Counted from the first letter of the stretch, positions 7,666 through 16,433 are shown. The stretch: 40,798 nt of DNA from Natrinema pallidum DSM 3751 (GCF_000337615.1 NZ_AOII01000028.1:1-40798), one strand, 5' to 3'. Notes: generated by a model not told the origin, from the sequence alone. Numbers and translations are program-made.

Positions 7666-8286
7666 ATGAAACGGATATTCACTGCACTGTTGACAGTCGC
7701 CCTCGTCGGAAGCATGATGGTTGCAGGTGTTGCCGGCACGGCAACCGCAGGCCAGAACGAAAACACCGACGCGGACGCGATCGACTCCATCACGTTTTAC
7801 AACGACGATGGCGATCTCGAGCAGTTCGCCAAGGCGACGTGGACCGGCGACGAGTTCGTGATCGAAAAACTGGACGGCAACGACGACGTCTCCCTGACCC
7901 CCACGGAGTACACCGACGACGGCCCGGTCGAAGTCGAGTGGACGTACGAAGGGTACGTCGGCAGCGACCACCCGGATCTGGTCCGCGTCACCGCCGGCGG
8001 TGAGACGTGCGACTACGCGGTCGACTCGAGCACCTATCCGTTCACCGGCACGGCGACGGCGTGTGACTTCGCCGATGACGACGGCGATAGCGAGGACGGC
8101 AATGGCGAGGACGGCGAAGACGACAACGCTGACGACGGTGAGGAAACTGATGGCGACGACGAGTACGAGGTCCCCGACGACGAGACGATCGACGAGGCCG
8201 TCGACGGAATCGTCGACTCGACGACCGACTCGGAAACTCAGACGTCGTCCGCGATTGCCGACCTGGTCGGACTCCTCCTCGGCTGA
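7666..8286 (+). CDS. Small secreted protein with Cys-pair domain
   Basis: 206 residues with a signal peptide (MKRIFTALLTVALVGSMM... GTATAG, about 28 residues) nearly the same as those of the genes at 3201 and 5183. Residues 42-133 match residues 103-203 of the 5183 protein: TF..., WTGDEFVIEKL, then GGETCDYAV, and a second Cys (Cys115 and Cys133, a probable disulfide). Next comes a very acidic, disordered Asp/Glu/Gly tail (about 135-185), then DSETQTSSAIADLVGLLLG, which resembles the end of the 5183 protein (NLAALIAG). It lacks the Q/N repeats. It is a third member of the local secreted family, function unknown. Confidence 0.85.
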   Translation: MKRIFTALLTVALVGSMMVAGVAGTATAGQNENTDADAIDSITFYNDDGDLEQFAKATWTGDEFVIEKLDGNDDVSLTPTEYTDDGPVEVEWTYEGYVGSDHPDLVRVTAGGETCDYAVDSSTYPFTGTATACDFADDDGDSEDGNGEDGEDDNADDGEETDGDDEYEVPDDETIDEAVDGIVDSTTDSETQTSSAIADLVGLLLG

Positions 8287-8300
8287 GGAGCCCCTCCATC

Positions 8301-8316
8301 GCGATATCGCTTTTTC
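8301..8316 (+). terminator. Palindrome plus T run terminator
   Basis: The palindrome gcgatatcgc (8301-8310) is followed directly by five T (8311-8315), 15 bases after the stop of the secreted gene at 7666. It is well placed to end that transcript. Confidence 0.55.
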
Positions 8317-8806
8317 GACCGCCGACGAGACGAGTCGGTCGGCCCGCGCTCGACGGCCGCTTCCGTGCTCTCGATCGGCAGGCTCACAGATACCCGTCAC
8401 GAGTGGCCGAGCCGTGGCTTCTGCATCGGTACTACGTCCTGTGTGCCCGCGTCCGCGACCGTCCCGTCCGTTCAGCACCTCGGGGAATGCGTCATCGAGG
8501 GTGGTCTCGAGGGCAAGGGGTCGGCACCGGCGTCGAGAAACCCGGCGATGAGCATGTCGCCGCTGGTACCCATTCGACCGTCGAAAGCGAGGAGTCGTGT
8601 GTCGCTCCGTTCGTGAAGACCCAAAAGCCACTCTCCCCGTCGCATTCGGCCGGTCCCGAAAGGGCCAAAACCAACCGAGGCCGGTACATCTTTGTAACGT
8701 CCGGTCCTACCTGTGTGTGATAGCTACTAGCACAGGAAATGACTCACACTAGCAAAAAGCCTATCCGCGCACGAATCGGAGTCATTGACATCGCCGTCCC
8801 TAAAAT
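8317..8806. other. Intergenic region upstream of cdc48
   Basis: No gene is supported. Close to the cdc48 start there is an imperfect dyad (gtgtga 8715-8720 with tcacac 8744-8749, 23 bases between) that could be a regulatory site. The sequence taaaatatgaac at the start codon suggests a very short leader. Confidence 0.4.
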
Positions 8807-11035
8807 ATGAACGAAGTTCAACTGGAGGTTGCGAAGGCGTACCCGAACGACTCGGGTCGTGGTATCGCCCGACTCGACCCGGACACGCTGTTGCATCTGA
8901 AGCTGAGTCCGGGCGACATCATCGAGATCGAGGGTGCAGATACGACTGCTGCGAAAGTCTGGCGTGCAGACCGGCAGGACTGGAACACGGACACCGTCCG
9001 TATCGACGGGTTCACCCGACAGAACGCCGATGTCGGTATCGGCGAACGGGTGACCATCCGGAAGGCGGAAGCGACGAAAGCCGACAAACTGGTGCTCGCA
9101 CCGCCCGAGGAGGCGTCGGTCCAGTTCGGCTCCGACGCCGCCGGCATGGTGAAACGCCAGATCCTCAAGCGGCCGGTCGTCGGTCGCGACATCGTCCCGG
9201 TGATGTCCTCGACGAACCATCCGTTCATGCGGTCGCCGGGCCAGGCGATCCCGCTGATCGCCGTCGAGACCGAACCCGAGGGAGTAGTCCTCATCACTGA
9301 AGATACCGACGTCGAACTCCGCGAGGAGCCCATCTCGGGCTTCGAGAAGACCGGCGGCGGCATCACCTACGAGGACATCGGCGGCCTCCAAAACGAGATC
9401 CAACGGGTCAGGGAGATGGTGGAGCTCCCGATGAAACACCCGCAGATCTTCAAGAAGCTCGGCATCGAGCCGCCACAGGGCGTGCTCCTCCACGGGCCGC
9501 CGGGCACCGGGAAGACCCTGCTGGCCAAAGCGGTCGCCAACGAGACCTCCGCCAGTTTCTTCTCTATCGCCGGACCGGAGATCATCTCGAAGTACTACGG
9601 CGAGTCCGAACAGCAACTCCGGGAGATCTTCGAGGACGCCACCGAGGAGTCGCCGTCGATCATCTTCATCGACGAACTCGACTCCATCGCGCCGAAACGC
9701 GAAGACGTCACCGGCGAGGTCGAGCGACGGGTCGTCGCCCAGCTGCTGACGATGATGGACGGCCTCGAGTCCCGGGGCCAGGTCATCGTCATCGCGGCGA
9801 CCAACCGCGTCGACAGCGTCGATCCGGCGCTGCGCCGTCCCGGCCGCTTCGACCGCGAGATCGAGATCGGCGTCCCCGACGAAACGGGCCGCGAGGAGAT
9901 CCTCCAGATCCACACCCGCGGCATGCCCCTCTCGGACGATGTCAGTCTCGGCCACCTCGCCGACGAGACCCACGGCTTCGTCGGGGCCGACATCGAGAGC
10001 CTCACCAAGGAGGCCGCGATGAAGGCGCTCCGGCGCTACCTCCCCGAAATCGATCTCGACGAGGAGGATATCCCGCCGAGCCTGATCGACCGGATGATCG
10101 TCAAACGTGAGGACTTCCGGGGCGCGCTCAACGAGGTCGAACCGAGCGCGATGCGGGAGGTGCTGGTCGAACTCCCGAAGATCTCGTGGGACGACGTCGG
10201 CGGACTCCAGGACGCCAAGGATCAGGTCCAGGAATCCGTCGAGTGGCCCCTCTCGAGCCCCGAGCGGTTCGACCGGCTGGGCGTCGATCCGCCGGCCGGG
10301 GTGTTGCTGTACGGCCCGCCGGGGACCGGGAAGACGCTGATGGCGAAAGCCGTCGCCAACGAGACCAACGCGAACTTCATCTCGGTGCGCGGCCCGCAGC
10401 TCCTCAGCAAGTGGGTCGGCGAGTCGGAGAAAGCCATCCGCCAGACCTTCCGCAAGGCCCGCCAGGTCTCGCCGACGGTGATCTTCTTCGACGAACTCGA
10501 CGCGCTCGCGCCGGGCCGGGGCGGTGAAACCGGTTCGAACGTCTCCGAACGGGTCGTCAACCAACTCCTGACCGAACTCGACGGGTTAGAGGAGATGGGC
10601 GACGTGATGGTCATCGGCGCGACCAACCGCCCAGACATGATCGACCCCGCACTACTGCGCTCGGGGCGCTTCGATCGACTCGTCATGATCGGCGAACCCG
10701 ACGTCGACGGCCGCGAACGCATCCTCGAGATCCACACCGAGAACACGCCGCTGGCCGCGGACGTCACGCTGCGCGAGATCGCCGAGATCACGGACGGCTA
10801 CGTCGGCAGCGACCTCGAGTCGATCGCCCGCGAGGCGGCGATCGAAGCCCTGCGCGAGGACGAGGAGGCCGATATCGTCGAGATGCGTCACTTCCGGCAG
10901 GCTATGGAGAACGTCCGGCCGACGATCACCGACGATATCCTCGACTACTACGAGCAGATCGAAGAGGAGTTCCAGGGCGGCACGAGCGGCCCCGATCCGA
11001 CGGGTCGTCGCGGGAGTCGCATCGGATTCCAGTAG
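8807..11035 (+). CDS. cdc48: CDC48/VAT-type AAA ATPase
   Basis: 742 residues, full length for archaeal CDC48 (called CdcH in some haloarchaea). An N-terminal double-psi barrel and CDC48 domain 2 (about 1-185) precede two AAA modules. D1 has Walker A GPPGTGKT at 230-237 and Walker B IIFIDE with Asp289-Glu290. D2 has Walker A at 503-510 and Walker B VIFFDE with Asp562-Glu563. The Arg-finger regions ([21 protein letters not shown]) are present. The hexamer unfolds or extracts proteins for degradation, probably with the proteasome, in the cytoplasm. The C-terminal tail is short and acidic and ends in GSRIGFQ. The gene is monocistronic, starts next to taaaat and ends in a hairpin terminator. It converges on a second CDC48 paralog. 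Confidence 0.98.
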   Translation: MNEVQLEVAKAYPNDSGRGIARLDPDTLLHLKLSPGDIIEIEGADTTAAKVWRADRQDWNTDTVRIDGFTRQNADVGIGERVTIRKAEATKADKLVLAPPEEASVQFGSDAAGMVKRQILKRPVVGRDIVPVMSSTNHPFMRSPGQAIPLIAVETEPEGVVLITEDTDVELREEPISGFEKTGGGITYEDIGGLQNEIQRVREMVELPMKHPQIFKKLGIEPPQGVLLHGPPGTGKTLLAKAVANETSASFFSIAGPEIISKYYGESEQQLREIFEDATEESPSIIFIDELDSIAPKREDVTGEVERRVVAQLLTMMDGLESRGQVIVIAATNRVDSVDPALRRPGRFDREIEIGVPDETGREEILQIHTRGMPLSDDVSLGHLADETHGFVGADIESLTKEAAMKALRRYLPEIDLDEEDIPPSLIDRMIVKREDFRGALNEVEPSAMREVLVELPKISWDDVGGLQDAKDQVQESVEWPLSSPERFDRLGVDPPAGVLLYGPPGTGKTLMAKAVANETNANFISVRGPQLLSKWVGESEKAIRQTFRKARQVSPTVIFFDELDALAPGRGGETGSNVSERVVNQLLTELDGLEEMGDVMVIGATNRPDMIDPALLRSGRFDRLVMIGEPDVDGRERILEIHTENTPLAADVTLREIAEITDGYVGSDLESIAREAAIEALREDEEADIVEMRHFRQAMENVRPTITDDILDYYEQIEEEFQGGTSGPDPTGRRGSRIGFQ

Positions 11036-11047
11036 TCGCAGTCGTCG

Positions 11048-11080
11048 ACCACCCCGGCCCTGGGTGGTGCGTTTCGTTTT
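11048..11080 (+). terminator. Hairpin and T-rich terminator of cdc48
   Basis: The 7-bp stem accaccc/gggtggt (11048-11068, 7-base loop) is followed by gcgtttcgtttt, just after the cdc48 stop. Confidence 0.6.
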
Positions 11081-11316
11081 CGGCGGGGACTTCTCTTGAG
11101 CGCCGATGATCGGCGATCCGCGTCCGACTCGGTAGCGTCACGATCGTCAACGACGGCGGCCACTGTGTTCGCTGGCCCAGCCGAGTCGATCACCCTCGGC
11201 TGAGCGTTCGCGTGGCGTCCAACGGACGTCCTCGCAGCAGTTGGTGTCACGGGAACGTGATCGGTCCTTCGACGCCGATCCGGTCGCCCACCATCCACCA
11301 CCGGCTTACCACCGGC

Positions 11317-13551
11317 TTATACTGTGTCCATTTCCTCCCGCGCGGCCTCGAGGTGCCGGCGGTCGACGACGACCTCCGACGCCCGTTCGTTCGCCGCCTC
11401 GGGTCCGTACTCGTCGGCGACCTCGCGGATCGCTCGCATCGAGGCGTTCCTGACCAGCGCCTCGAGATCGGCACCGGTGTACCCCTCGAGTTCGGCCGCG
11501 AGATCGCCGAGATCGATGTCGTCGGCCAGCGGTTTCCCTTCGGTGTGGACCCCGAGGATCTTCTCTCGAGCCTCGAGATCGGGCTCGCCGACGAAGACGT
11601 GGGTGTCGAGCCGGCCGGGGCGCAACAGGGCGGGATCGATCTGGTCCTTGCGGTTGGTCGCGGCCAGCACGACGAGGTTGGGGTTTTCCCGCATCCCGTC
11701 GAGTTCGGTCAACAGCTGTGAGACGACGCGTTCGGTGACCTCGTGGCCCTCGCCGCGGGCGGCCGTGATCGCGTCGATCTCGTCGAAGAAGACGATCGAC
11801 GGGGCCGACTGGCGGGCGCGTTCGAACACCTCGCGGATCGCCTTTTCCGACTCGCCGACGTAGCGATCGACGATCTCGGGACCGTCGACGCGGACGAAGT
11901 TGACGTCCGTTTCGCCCGCCAGCGCGCGGGCGAGCAGCGTCTTGCCGGTCCCCGGCGGGCCGTACAGCAGGACGCCGGAGGGCGGCTCGGTGTTGGTCTC
12001 TTCGAAGAGTCGGTCGTAGGTCAGCGGCCACTCGACGGACTCCCGGAGCGTCTGTTTCGCCTCCGAAAGCCCGCCGACATCGGAGAAGTCGGTGGTCGGC
12101 GACTCGGCGACGTACTCGCGCATCGCGGACGGCTCGACGGACGCGAGCGCGGCATCGAAGTGCGTTTTCCGGACCGTCGGGTTCCGGCTCCAGTCACGAC
12201 GCTCGTCGGTCTCGGTCGGCCGGTCGCGGATCGCGGCCATCGCGGCCTCGCTCGCGACGGCGTCCAGGTCCGCACCGACGAAGCCGTGAGTCCGTCGCGC
12301 GATCGTATCGACATCGACGTCGTCGGCGAGGGGCATGCCGCGGGTGTGGACCTGGAGGATCTCGCGGCGACCGTCCTCGTCGGGGACGCCGATCTGAATC
12401 TCGCGGTCGAAGCGGCCGCCCCGCCGGAGCGCGGGATCGATCGTATCGACGCGATTGGTCGCGCCGATGACGATCACCTCGCCGCGGGCGTCGAGGCCGT
12501 CCATCAGGGTCAACAGCTGGCCGACGATCCGATTTTCGGCGTCGCCATCGTCGTCGCGCGTGCCGGCGATCGAGTCGATCTCGTCGAAGAAGACGATCGT
12601 CGGTGCGTTCGCCTCGGCGGTCTCGAACACGTCGCGGAGCCGCTCCTCGCTTTCGCCTTTGTACTTCGACATGATCTCCGGCCCGGAGATCGTCTCGAAA
12701 TTGGCGTCGACCTCGTTGGCCACCGCGCGGGCGATCAGCGTCTTGCCAGTCCCAGGCGGGCCGTACAGCAGGACGCCCGACGGGGGCTCGACGCCGAGCC
12801 GGCGGAACAGGTCCGGCTCGGACAGCGGAAGCTCGATCATCTCGCGGACGAGTTCGAGTTCCTCGTCCAATCCGCCGATGTCCTCGTAGGTGACGCCGGA
12901 ACTCGGCCCGGGGCCGTCGATGCCGCCCTCGGAACCGGCGTCGGCGGTGACTGCCGTCCCCGACGAATCGGTCGAGCCGCGACCGCGATCGATCGTCCCG
13001 GAGCCGCTCGAACTCGCGATGCCGCCCGGTCCCGCCTCGGCATCGACGATCCGAACCGTCGTCGCGGTCGTGATTCGAACGTCGCCGTCGGGATCGGTGT
13101 CGGTGACCCTGAACGGCTGTTGGTCGATCCCTTCGATCCGTACCTGTTCACCGGCACGGACCGGTCGGTTTCGTAGTTTTTCCGTCGCTTCGTTCTCGGC
13201 GGCTCGTCGTTGGCGGTCGGGCAGTCCCGGTGGCGCGATCAGCGTGACCCGGTCGGCGTCGGTAATGGTCGACTTGTCCTTCGCACGGACGGCAACCGTG
13301 TCCCCGACGTGGACGCCGGCGTTCGCACGCGTGTCCCCGTCGATCTGGATGGCGGTCTCGGGGACCGACTGGTCGGCGGGCCACATCTTTGCGACCGTCG
13401 TCTCCGCGCCCTCGATCACGACGGTGTCGCCGCTCAGGATACCGAGCTGGCGACGCGTCGGTTCGGGAATCCGTGCGACTCCCCGGCCGGCGTCACCTTT
13501 CTCCGCAGCGCGGACCGACAGCGTCACGCCGTCCGATTCCGACGAACTCAT
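11317..13551 (-). CDS. Second CDC48-family AAA ATPase
   Basis: 744 residues, a paralog of the convergent gene at 8807. The N-domain (about 1-170: GVTLSVRAAEKGDAGRGVAR...) is recognisably CDC48-like but divergent. A Gly/Ser/Asp low-complexity linker (about 175-222, GGIASSSGSGTIDRGRGST...) separates it from D1 and has no equivalent in the neighbour. D1 has Walker A GPPGTGKT at 264-271 with Walker B TIVFFDEID; D2 has Walker A at 531-538 with SIVFFDEID. Both ATP sites look active. Its substrates or adaptors probably differ from those of the main CDC48 because the N-domain and linker differ (inference). Haloarchaea often carry several CDC48 paralogs. Confidence 0.95.
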   Translation of the reverse strand: MSSSESDGVTLSVRAAEKGDAGRGVARIPEPTRRQLGILSGDTVVIEGAETTVAKMWPADQSVPETAIQIDGDTRANAGVHVGDTVAVRAKDKSTITDADRVTLIAPPGLPDRQRRAAENEATEKLRNRPVRAGEQVRIEGIDQQPFRVTDTDPDGDVRITTATTVRIVDAEAGPGGIASSSGSGTIDRGRGSTDSSGTAVTADAGSEGGIDGPGPSSGVTYEDIGGLDEELELVREMIELPLSEPDLFRRLGVEPPSGVLLYGPPGTGKTLIARAVANEVDANFETISGPEIMSKYKGESEERLRDVFETAEANAPTIVFFDEIDSIAGTRDDDGDAENRIVGQLLTLMDGLDARGEVIVIGATNRVDTIDPALRRGGRFDREIQIGVPDEDGRREILQVHTRGMPLADDVDVDTIARRTHGFVGADLDAVASEAAMAAIRDRPTETDERRDWSRNPTVRKTHFDAALASVEPSAMREYVAESPTTDFSDVGGLSEAKQTLRESVEWPLTYDRLFEETNTEPPSGVLLYGPPGTGKTLLARALAGETDVNFVRVDGPEIVDRYVGESEKAIREVFERARQSAPSIVFFDEIDAITAARGEGHEVTERVVSQLLTELDGMRENPNLVVLAATNRKDQIDPALLRPGRLDTHVFVGEPDLEAREKILGVHTEGKPLADDIDLGDLAAELEGYTGADLEALVRNASMRAIREVADEYGPEAANERASEVVVDRRHLEAAREEMDTV

Positions 13552-13640
13552 ACGCGTTCCTTTCGGGCCAGTCGCCTTGAGAATTGCCCTCTCCGGCAGT
13601 TTCCCGTCGCCGCCCGTTCGGGACAGGAACCGGCCACGGG

Positions 13641-14279
13641 TTACAGGGCGTTCTCGAGTAAGCGATCGATCCCGCGTCGCAATCGCTCGGAGGCCGACGG
13701 TGCCGAAATACCGAGTCGATCGCCGACGACTTCGGTCGAGGCCTCCCGCGGGACCGCGAAGTAGCCCGCTTCGTGGGCCGTGACGAGCGCCTCGTACTGT
13801 TCGTCGGTGAGACCGAACGGCGGGTCATCGGTCGACGACTCGCGGGTGAGTCGCTCGAGTTTGAACGTCCCGCCGCGGTCCGTACAGAACGCGCGATACT
13901 CCGCGAGCGCGTCCCGGTCGGGAAACCGGGCCCGCCCCCACCAACCGTCGACAGTAACGATGCCTCCCAGCGGGGTAGTCCCCAGTTCGACGTACTTCCG
14001 GTAGATCGGGAGCGGCGGGTTCCGCAATTTGATGCGGTACATCGCACTTCCCTCCCCGTTACCGTCGTCTATCGTCGTGTACGTGTCGACCGTCGGGTCC
14101 GCCGCGAGCGCCTCGAGAAACCCGTCGTCGGCCTCGACCGCACGGCAGAGGACGACCGGTCGATCGGGATCGATGACGAGTATCCGCTCGATGTAGAGCG
14201 TGACGTCCGGGACGGCCGCTACCGCGTCCGTCAACGGGAGGTCGGGGGAGTTGAGCTGAAACTCGGCGATGAGTCCCAT
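13641..14279 (-). CDS. Bat-type HTH transcriptional regulator
   Basis: 212 residues. The N-terminal about 150 residues form the ligand- or signal-binding region common to bacterio-opsin-activator-like (Bat) proteins (MGLIAEFQLNSPDLPLTD...). The C-terminal about 155-210 is the HTH_10 DNA-binding domain: LTDEQYEALVTAHEAGYFAV, then TEVVGDRLGISAPSASERLR and GIDRLLENAL. There are no membrane segments. It is divergent from the R2-like oxidase at 14366, with about 85 bases between the starts. Its own TATA (ttatatac on the minus strand, 14300-14308) is about 25 bases from the ATG, so the message is probably leaderless. It may control its neighbour and itself; that is inference from the arrangement. 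Confidence 0.9.
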   Translation of the reverse strand: MGLIAEFQLNSPDLPLTDAVAAVPDVTLYIERILVIDPDRPVVLCRAVEADDGFLEALAADPTVDTYTTIDDGNGEGSAMYRIKLRNPPLPIYRKYVELGTTPLGGIVTVDGWWGRARFPDRDALAEYRAFCTDRGGTFKLERLTRESSTDDPPFGLTDEQYEALVTAHEAGYFAVPREASTEVVGDRLGISAPSASERLRRGIDRLLENAL

Positions 14280-14298
14280 AGCGGTCCTTCGATGGGAG

Positions 14299-14337
14299 AG
14301 TATATAATGGCCCTACTGGATGAGATATAAGCTCATC
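14299..14337. promoter_or_regulatory. Divergent promoters with a palindrome over one TATA box
   Basis: The minus-strand TATA for the HTH gene lies at 14300-14308. The plus-strand TATA for the oxidase (gatataag, about 14323-14331) is embedded in a perfect 6-bp inverted repeat, gatgag (14319-14324) - atataag - ctcatc (14332-14337). A dimeric regulator bound here would block the basal factors. The Bat-type protein encoded next door is the obvious candidate. Confidence 0.55.
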
Positions 14338-14365
14338 GGACTGCGACGCATATGTTCGGGTGAGT

Positions 14366-15268
14366 ATGGCCGTCAACGACCACCCCGCGATGCAACTCGA
14401 TACGACGATTCGATCGCACAACTACTACCGAAACGCGGTCGAGAAACACTGGGACCCCCACGAGATCGATCTCGAGGCGGATCTCGAGGGCGTCGCCGAG
14501 CTCCCCGATTCCGCTTTCACGGGCCTCAAGCAGTCGCTCGCGCTGTTCGGTGCGGGCGAGCAGTCGGTGACCGAGGACCTCGCGCCGCTGGCGATCGTGC
14601 TGGGGGACATCGACGATCAGATGTTCATCACGACCCAGCTCTACGAGGAGTCGAAACACACCGACTTCTTCGATCGCTACTGGCGCGACGTGATCCACGC
14701 CGAAGAGGACCGACGCGGGCAGGAACGCTCCTCGCCGACCGACGAGCGGTGGTTCAACGAACCCTACGACGAACTGTTCGAGCGCAACGAGCGGGCGATG
14801 GCACGGCTGCTCGAGGAGGATACGGCCGAAACTCGAGCGCGCGCATACTGTCACTATCACCTGACGATCGAGGGGATTCTGGCCCAGACCGGCTACTACG
14901 GGCTCACCCTCGCCTACGGTGAGAACGAGCCCGACCTGCCCGATCTGCCGGGGCTGGTCGAGGGGCTCAAACTGATTCGCAGCGACGAGGGCCGTCACGT
15001 CGGCTTCGGGATGGCGAAACTCAAGGGACTCGTCAGCGACGGCGCGGTCGAGCCGGCCCTCCTCCGCGAGACGATCGACGAACTGGTGCCGCTCGTCCAA
15101 GAGAGTATCGCGGGCGACGAGGGGGCCAGTTCCGAAGACGGACCCGGCCCGAACCCCGCCGATCTGGCCGACTACGCGTACACGAAACACGAACAGCGAA
15201 TGCAACAGATCACCTCCGCGAGCGAGCAGATCCCGGCCGTCGAAGAGCTAACCGAACTCGACGCCTGA
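14366..15268 (+). CDS. R2-like ligand-binding oxidase (R2lox)
   Basis: 300 residues from ATG 14366; a GTG two codons earlier (14360) is possible. It belongs to the ferritin-like R2 superfamily. Metal ligands can be placed at Glu65, Glu95, His98 (YEESKH), Glu169 (TIEG), Glu208 and His211 (DEGRH). Val68, three residues after Glu65, and Tyr164, five before Glu169, match the spacing of the Val-Tyr ether crosslink of R2lox proteins, which hold a Mn/Fe cofactor and a fatty-acid-like ligand. These features, and the lack of a nearby class I large subunit, argue for R2lox rather than a true ribonucleotide reductase beta chain, the likely automatic annotation. The natural substrate of the family is unknown. 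The tail is acidic. Divergent from the HTH gene. Confidence 0.85.
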   Translation: MAVNDHPAMQLDTTIRSHNYYRNAVEKHWDPHEIDLEADLEGVAELPDSAFTGLKQSLALFGAGEQSVTEDLAPLAIVLGDIDDQMFITTQLYEESKHTDFFDRYWRDVIHAEEDRRGQERSSPTDERWFNEPYDELFERNERAMARLLEEDTAETRARAYCHYHLTIEGILAQTGYYGLTLAYGENEPDLPDLPGLVEGLKLIRSDEGRHVGFGMAKLKGLVSDGAVEPALLRETIDELVPLVQESIAGDEGASSEDGPGPNPADLADYAYTKHEQRMQQITSASEQIPAVEELTELDA

Positions 15269-15352
15269 TCGCGAGCGGTCCGATCCGACGCCCCAACCGA
15301 CGGCGACGGTGCCCGGAGAAACGCCTGTTCTCGTCCGTATCCACCGTCTCCC

Positions 15353-15475
15353 ATGGTTGTCCAGACGGAGCACGACGACACCACCTGGGACGAGTTGTGA
15401 AACCTGCCGGCGTCTCTTCGACGAGCAGTCCGATGCTGCGGCACACGAAAAGCAGTGTGACGGCTCCGGTCCGAC
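15353..15475 (+). pseudogene. Frameshifted small zinc-finger gene (DUF7128-like)
   Basis: From ATG 15353 the frame reads MVVQTEHDDTTWDEL then stops (15398-15400). One base over, the frame continues as CETCRRLFDEQSDAAAHEKQ and then Cys. Together they match the usual haloarchaeal pattern MVVxTExDxxTW-x-CxxCxxxFDxxxDAxxHExxC, a single C2H2-like zinc finger. A one-base insertion near 15395 explains the break. After CDG the normal short C-terminus and stop are also missing, and the frame runs on into the convergent gene. The gene is either decayed or carries a sequencing error. Relatives are about 50-60 residues long. Confidence 0.6.
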
Positions 15476-15491
15476 GGACATCCGGCAGCGG

Positions 15492-15737
15492 TTACTCGAG
15501 TCGGTCGCGGTGCTCGGCCGCGAGTTCGCCGGCCCCCTCGAGCGTGTGGGTCTCCGTCCAGCGGACGCGGTCGCCGTCCCCATAGGCTAGCGCGCTCTTG
15601 AGTTCGTCCCGGAGGACGCCGTGATCGATCGCCAGTACCGTCCCCGACCCGTCGCCGAGTTCGTAGACGCCGGGCCGATCCGGCGCGGCGGCGACCGTTT
15701 CTCGCTCGAGGTCGCGCCAGGGTTTTTGCAGCGGCAT
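15492..15737 (-). CDS. Conserved haloarchaeal protein (DUF7508-like)
   Basis: 81 residues: MPLQKPWRDLERETVAAAPD, then RPGVYELGDGSGTVLAIDHG, a central LRDELKSALAYGD and a C-terminal EHRDRLE. The PGVYEL segment followed by a GDG turn recalls the start of GIY-YIG-like folds, but no catalytic motif is complete. It is a small conserved haloarchaeal family of unknown role. The start ATG overlaps the stop of the upstream gene (TAATG), so the two are translationally coupled in one operon. Confidence 0.85.
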   Translation of the reverse strand: MPLQKPWRDLERETVAAAPDRPGVYELGDGSGTVLAIDHGVLRDELKSALAYGDGDRVRWTETHTLEGAGELAAEHRDRLE

Positions 15738-16168
15738 TAGTCCGTCCCCTCGACGAGTTCGTAGGCGTGTTCGCTCATCTCGTCCTCGGCGAAGACGAAC
15801 ACCCGCCCGTCGACGACCGAGCGGTCGGCGTCGACGCGGATCGAATACGCCTCCGTCGCGACGGTGACGCCCGGGAACAGTTCCGTCTCGTCATCGCGGT
15901 CGAGCATGACGCGACCGACGCCGGTCGTCTCGAGGATGTCGTCGTGCGTGTTCCGGTCGTTAACGTAGGTCATGACGCCCTCGACGCCGTCGGGATCGGT
16001 GACGAGGACGTGGACCTCCTTCCCCGGGGGGGTCGTTAGCGGCCCCTCGACGGGTTCGGGAGGGCCGTGGTAGAACACCTCTCGACCGTCGTGGTACTCG
16101 ACGACCACGCCACCGTCGACGAAATCGACGCCGATCGTGCTGGGGGCGACGTCGTTGCGTGCACTCAT
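15737..16168 (-). CDS. DUF5796 family protein
   Basis: 143 residues from the MSARNDVAPSTIGVDF methionine at 16168; an earlier in-frame ATG (16222) would add 18 poorly conserved residues. Family hallmarks are VEYHDGREVFYHG, LTTPPGKEVHVLVTDP, YVNDRNTHDDILETTGVGR and ELFPGVTVATEAY. It is a soluble, acidic, mostly beta protein conserved across haloarchaea with no assigned function. It is the first gene of a two-gene operon with the DUF7508-like gene. Confidence 0.9.
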   Translation of the reverse strand: MSARNDVAPSTIGVDFVDGGVVVEYHDGREVFYHGPPEPVEGPLTTPPGKEVHVLVTDPDGVEGVMTYVNDRNTHDDILETTGVGRVMLDRDDETELFPGVTVATEAYSIRVDADRSVVDGRVFVFAEDEMSEHAYELVEGTD

Positions 16169-16232
16169 ATCGACTCGTTGGATCGGATCGGGGAAAAGCA
16201 GTGTGCTCTCCCAATCCGTCATCTCGAGTCAC

Positions 16233-16433
16233 ACTGCTCTCGTTTCGAACGCGAAATATCGAACACGTCGGCCGGACGCGGGAGCCGTCGCCTACATCTT
16301 CGAGGACATCGACGCCTCGATGCGTATCATGGAGCAACTCGACTTTCACGCCGGTCGCGACGGACTGGGCAGCGCCTTGCTCGGCCAGTGGCCGGATTCC
16401 GAAGCGGAGCGCTACCGACCGGTCGCCGCGTAG
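16233..16433 (+). other. Possible small or remnant gene before aroK
   Basis: The frame ends AGAVAYIFEDIDASMRIM, then EQLDFHAGRDGLGSALLGQW and PDSEAERYRPVAA, and has haloarchaeal codon use. A 37-residue version could start at ATG 16320 (MRIMEQLDFHAGRDG). There is no recognised family and no clear start or promoter. It may be a real micro-protein, a remnant, or chance. Confidence 0.25.

Noticed and set aside
8744-10564. Long open frame of over 600 codons on the minus strand
   Set aside because: It lies opposite the certain cdc48 gene. Such frames arise from high-GC codon use; the protein has no recognisable domain.
14366-15268. Ribonucleotide reductase beta subunit
   Set aside because: The Val-Tyr crosslink positions of R2lox are present and no large subunit gene is nearby.
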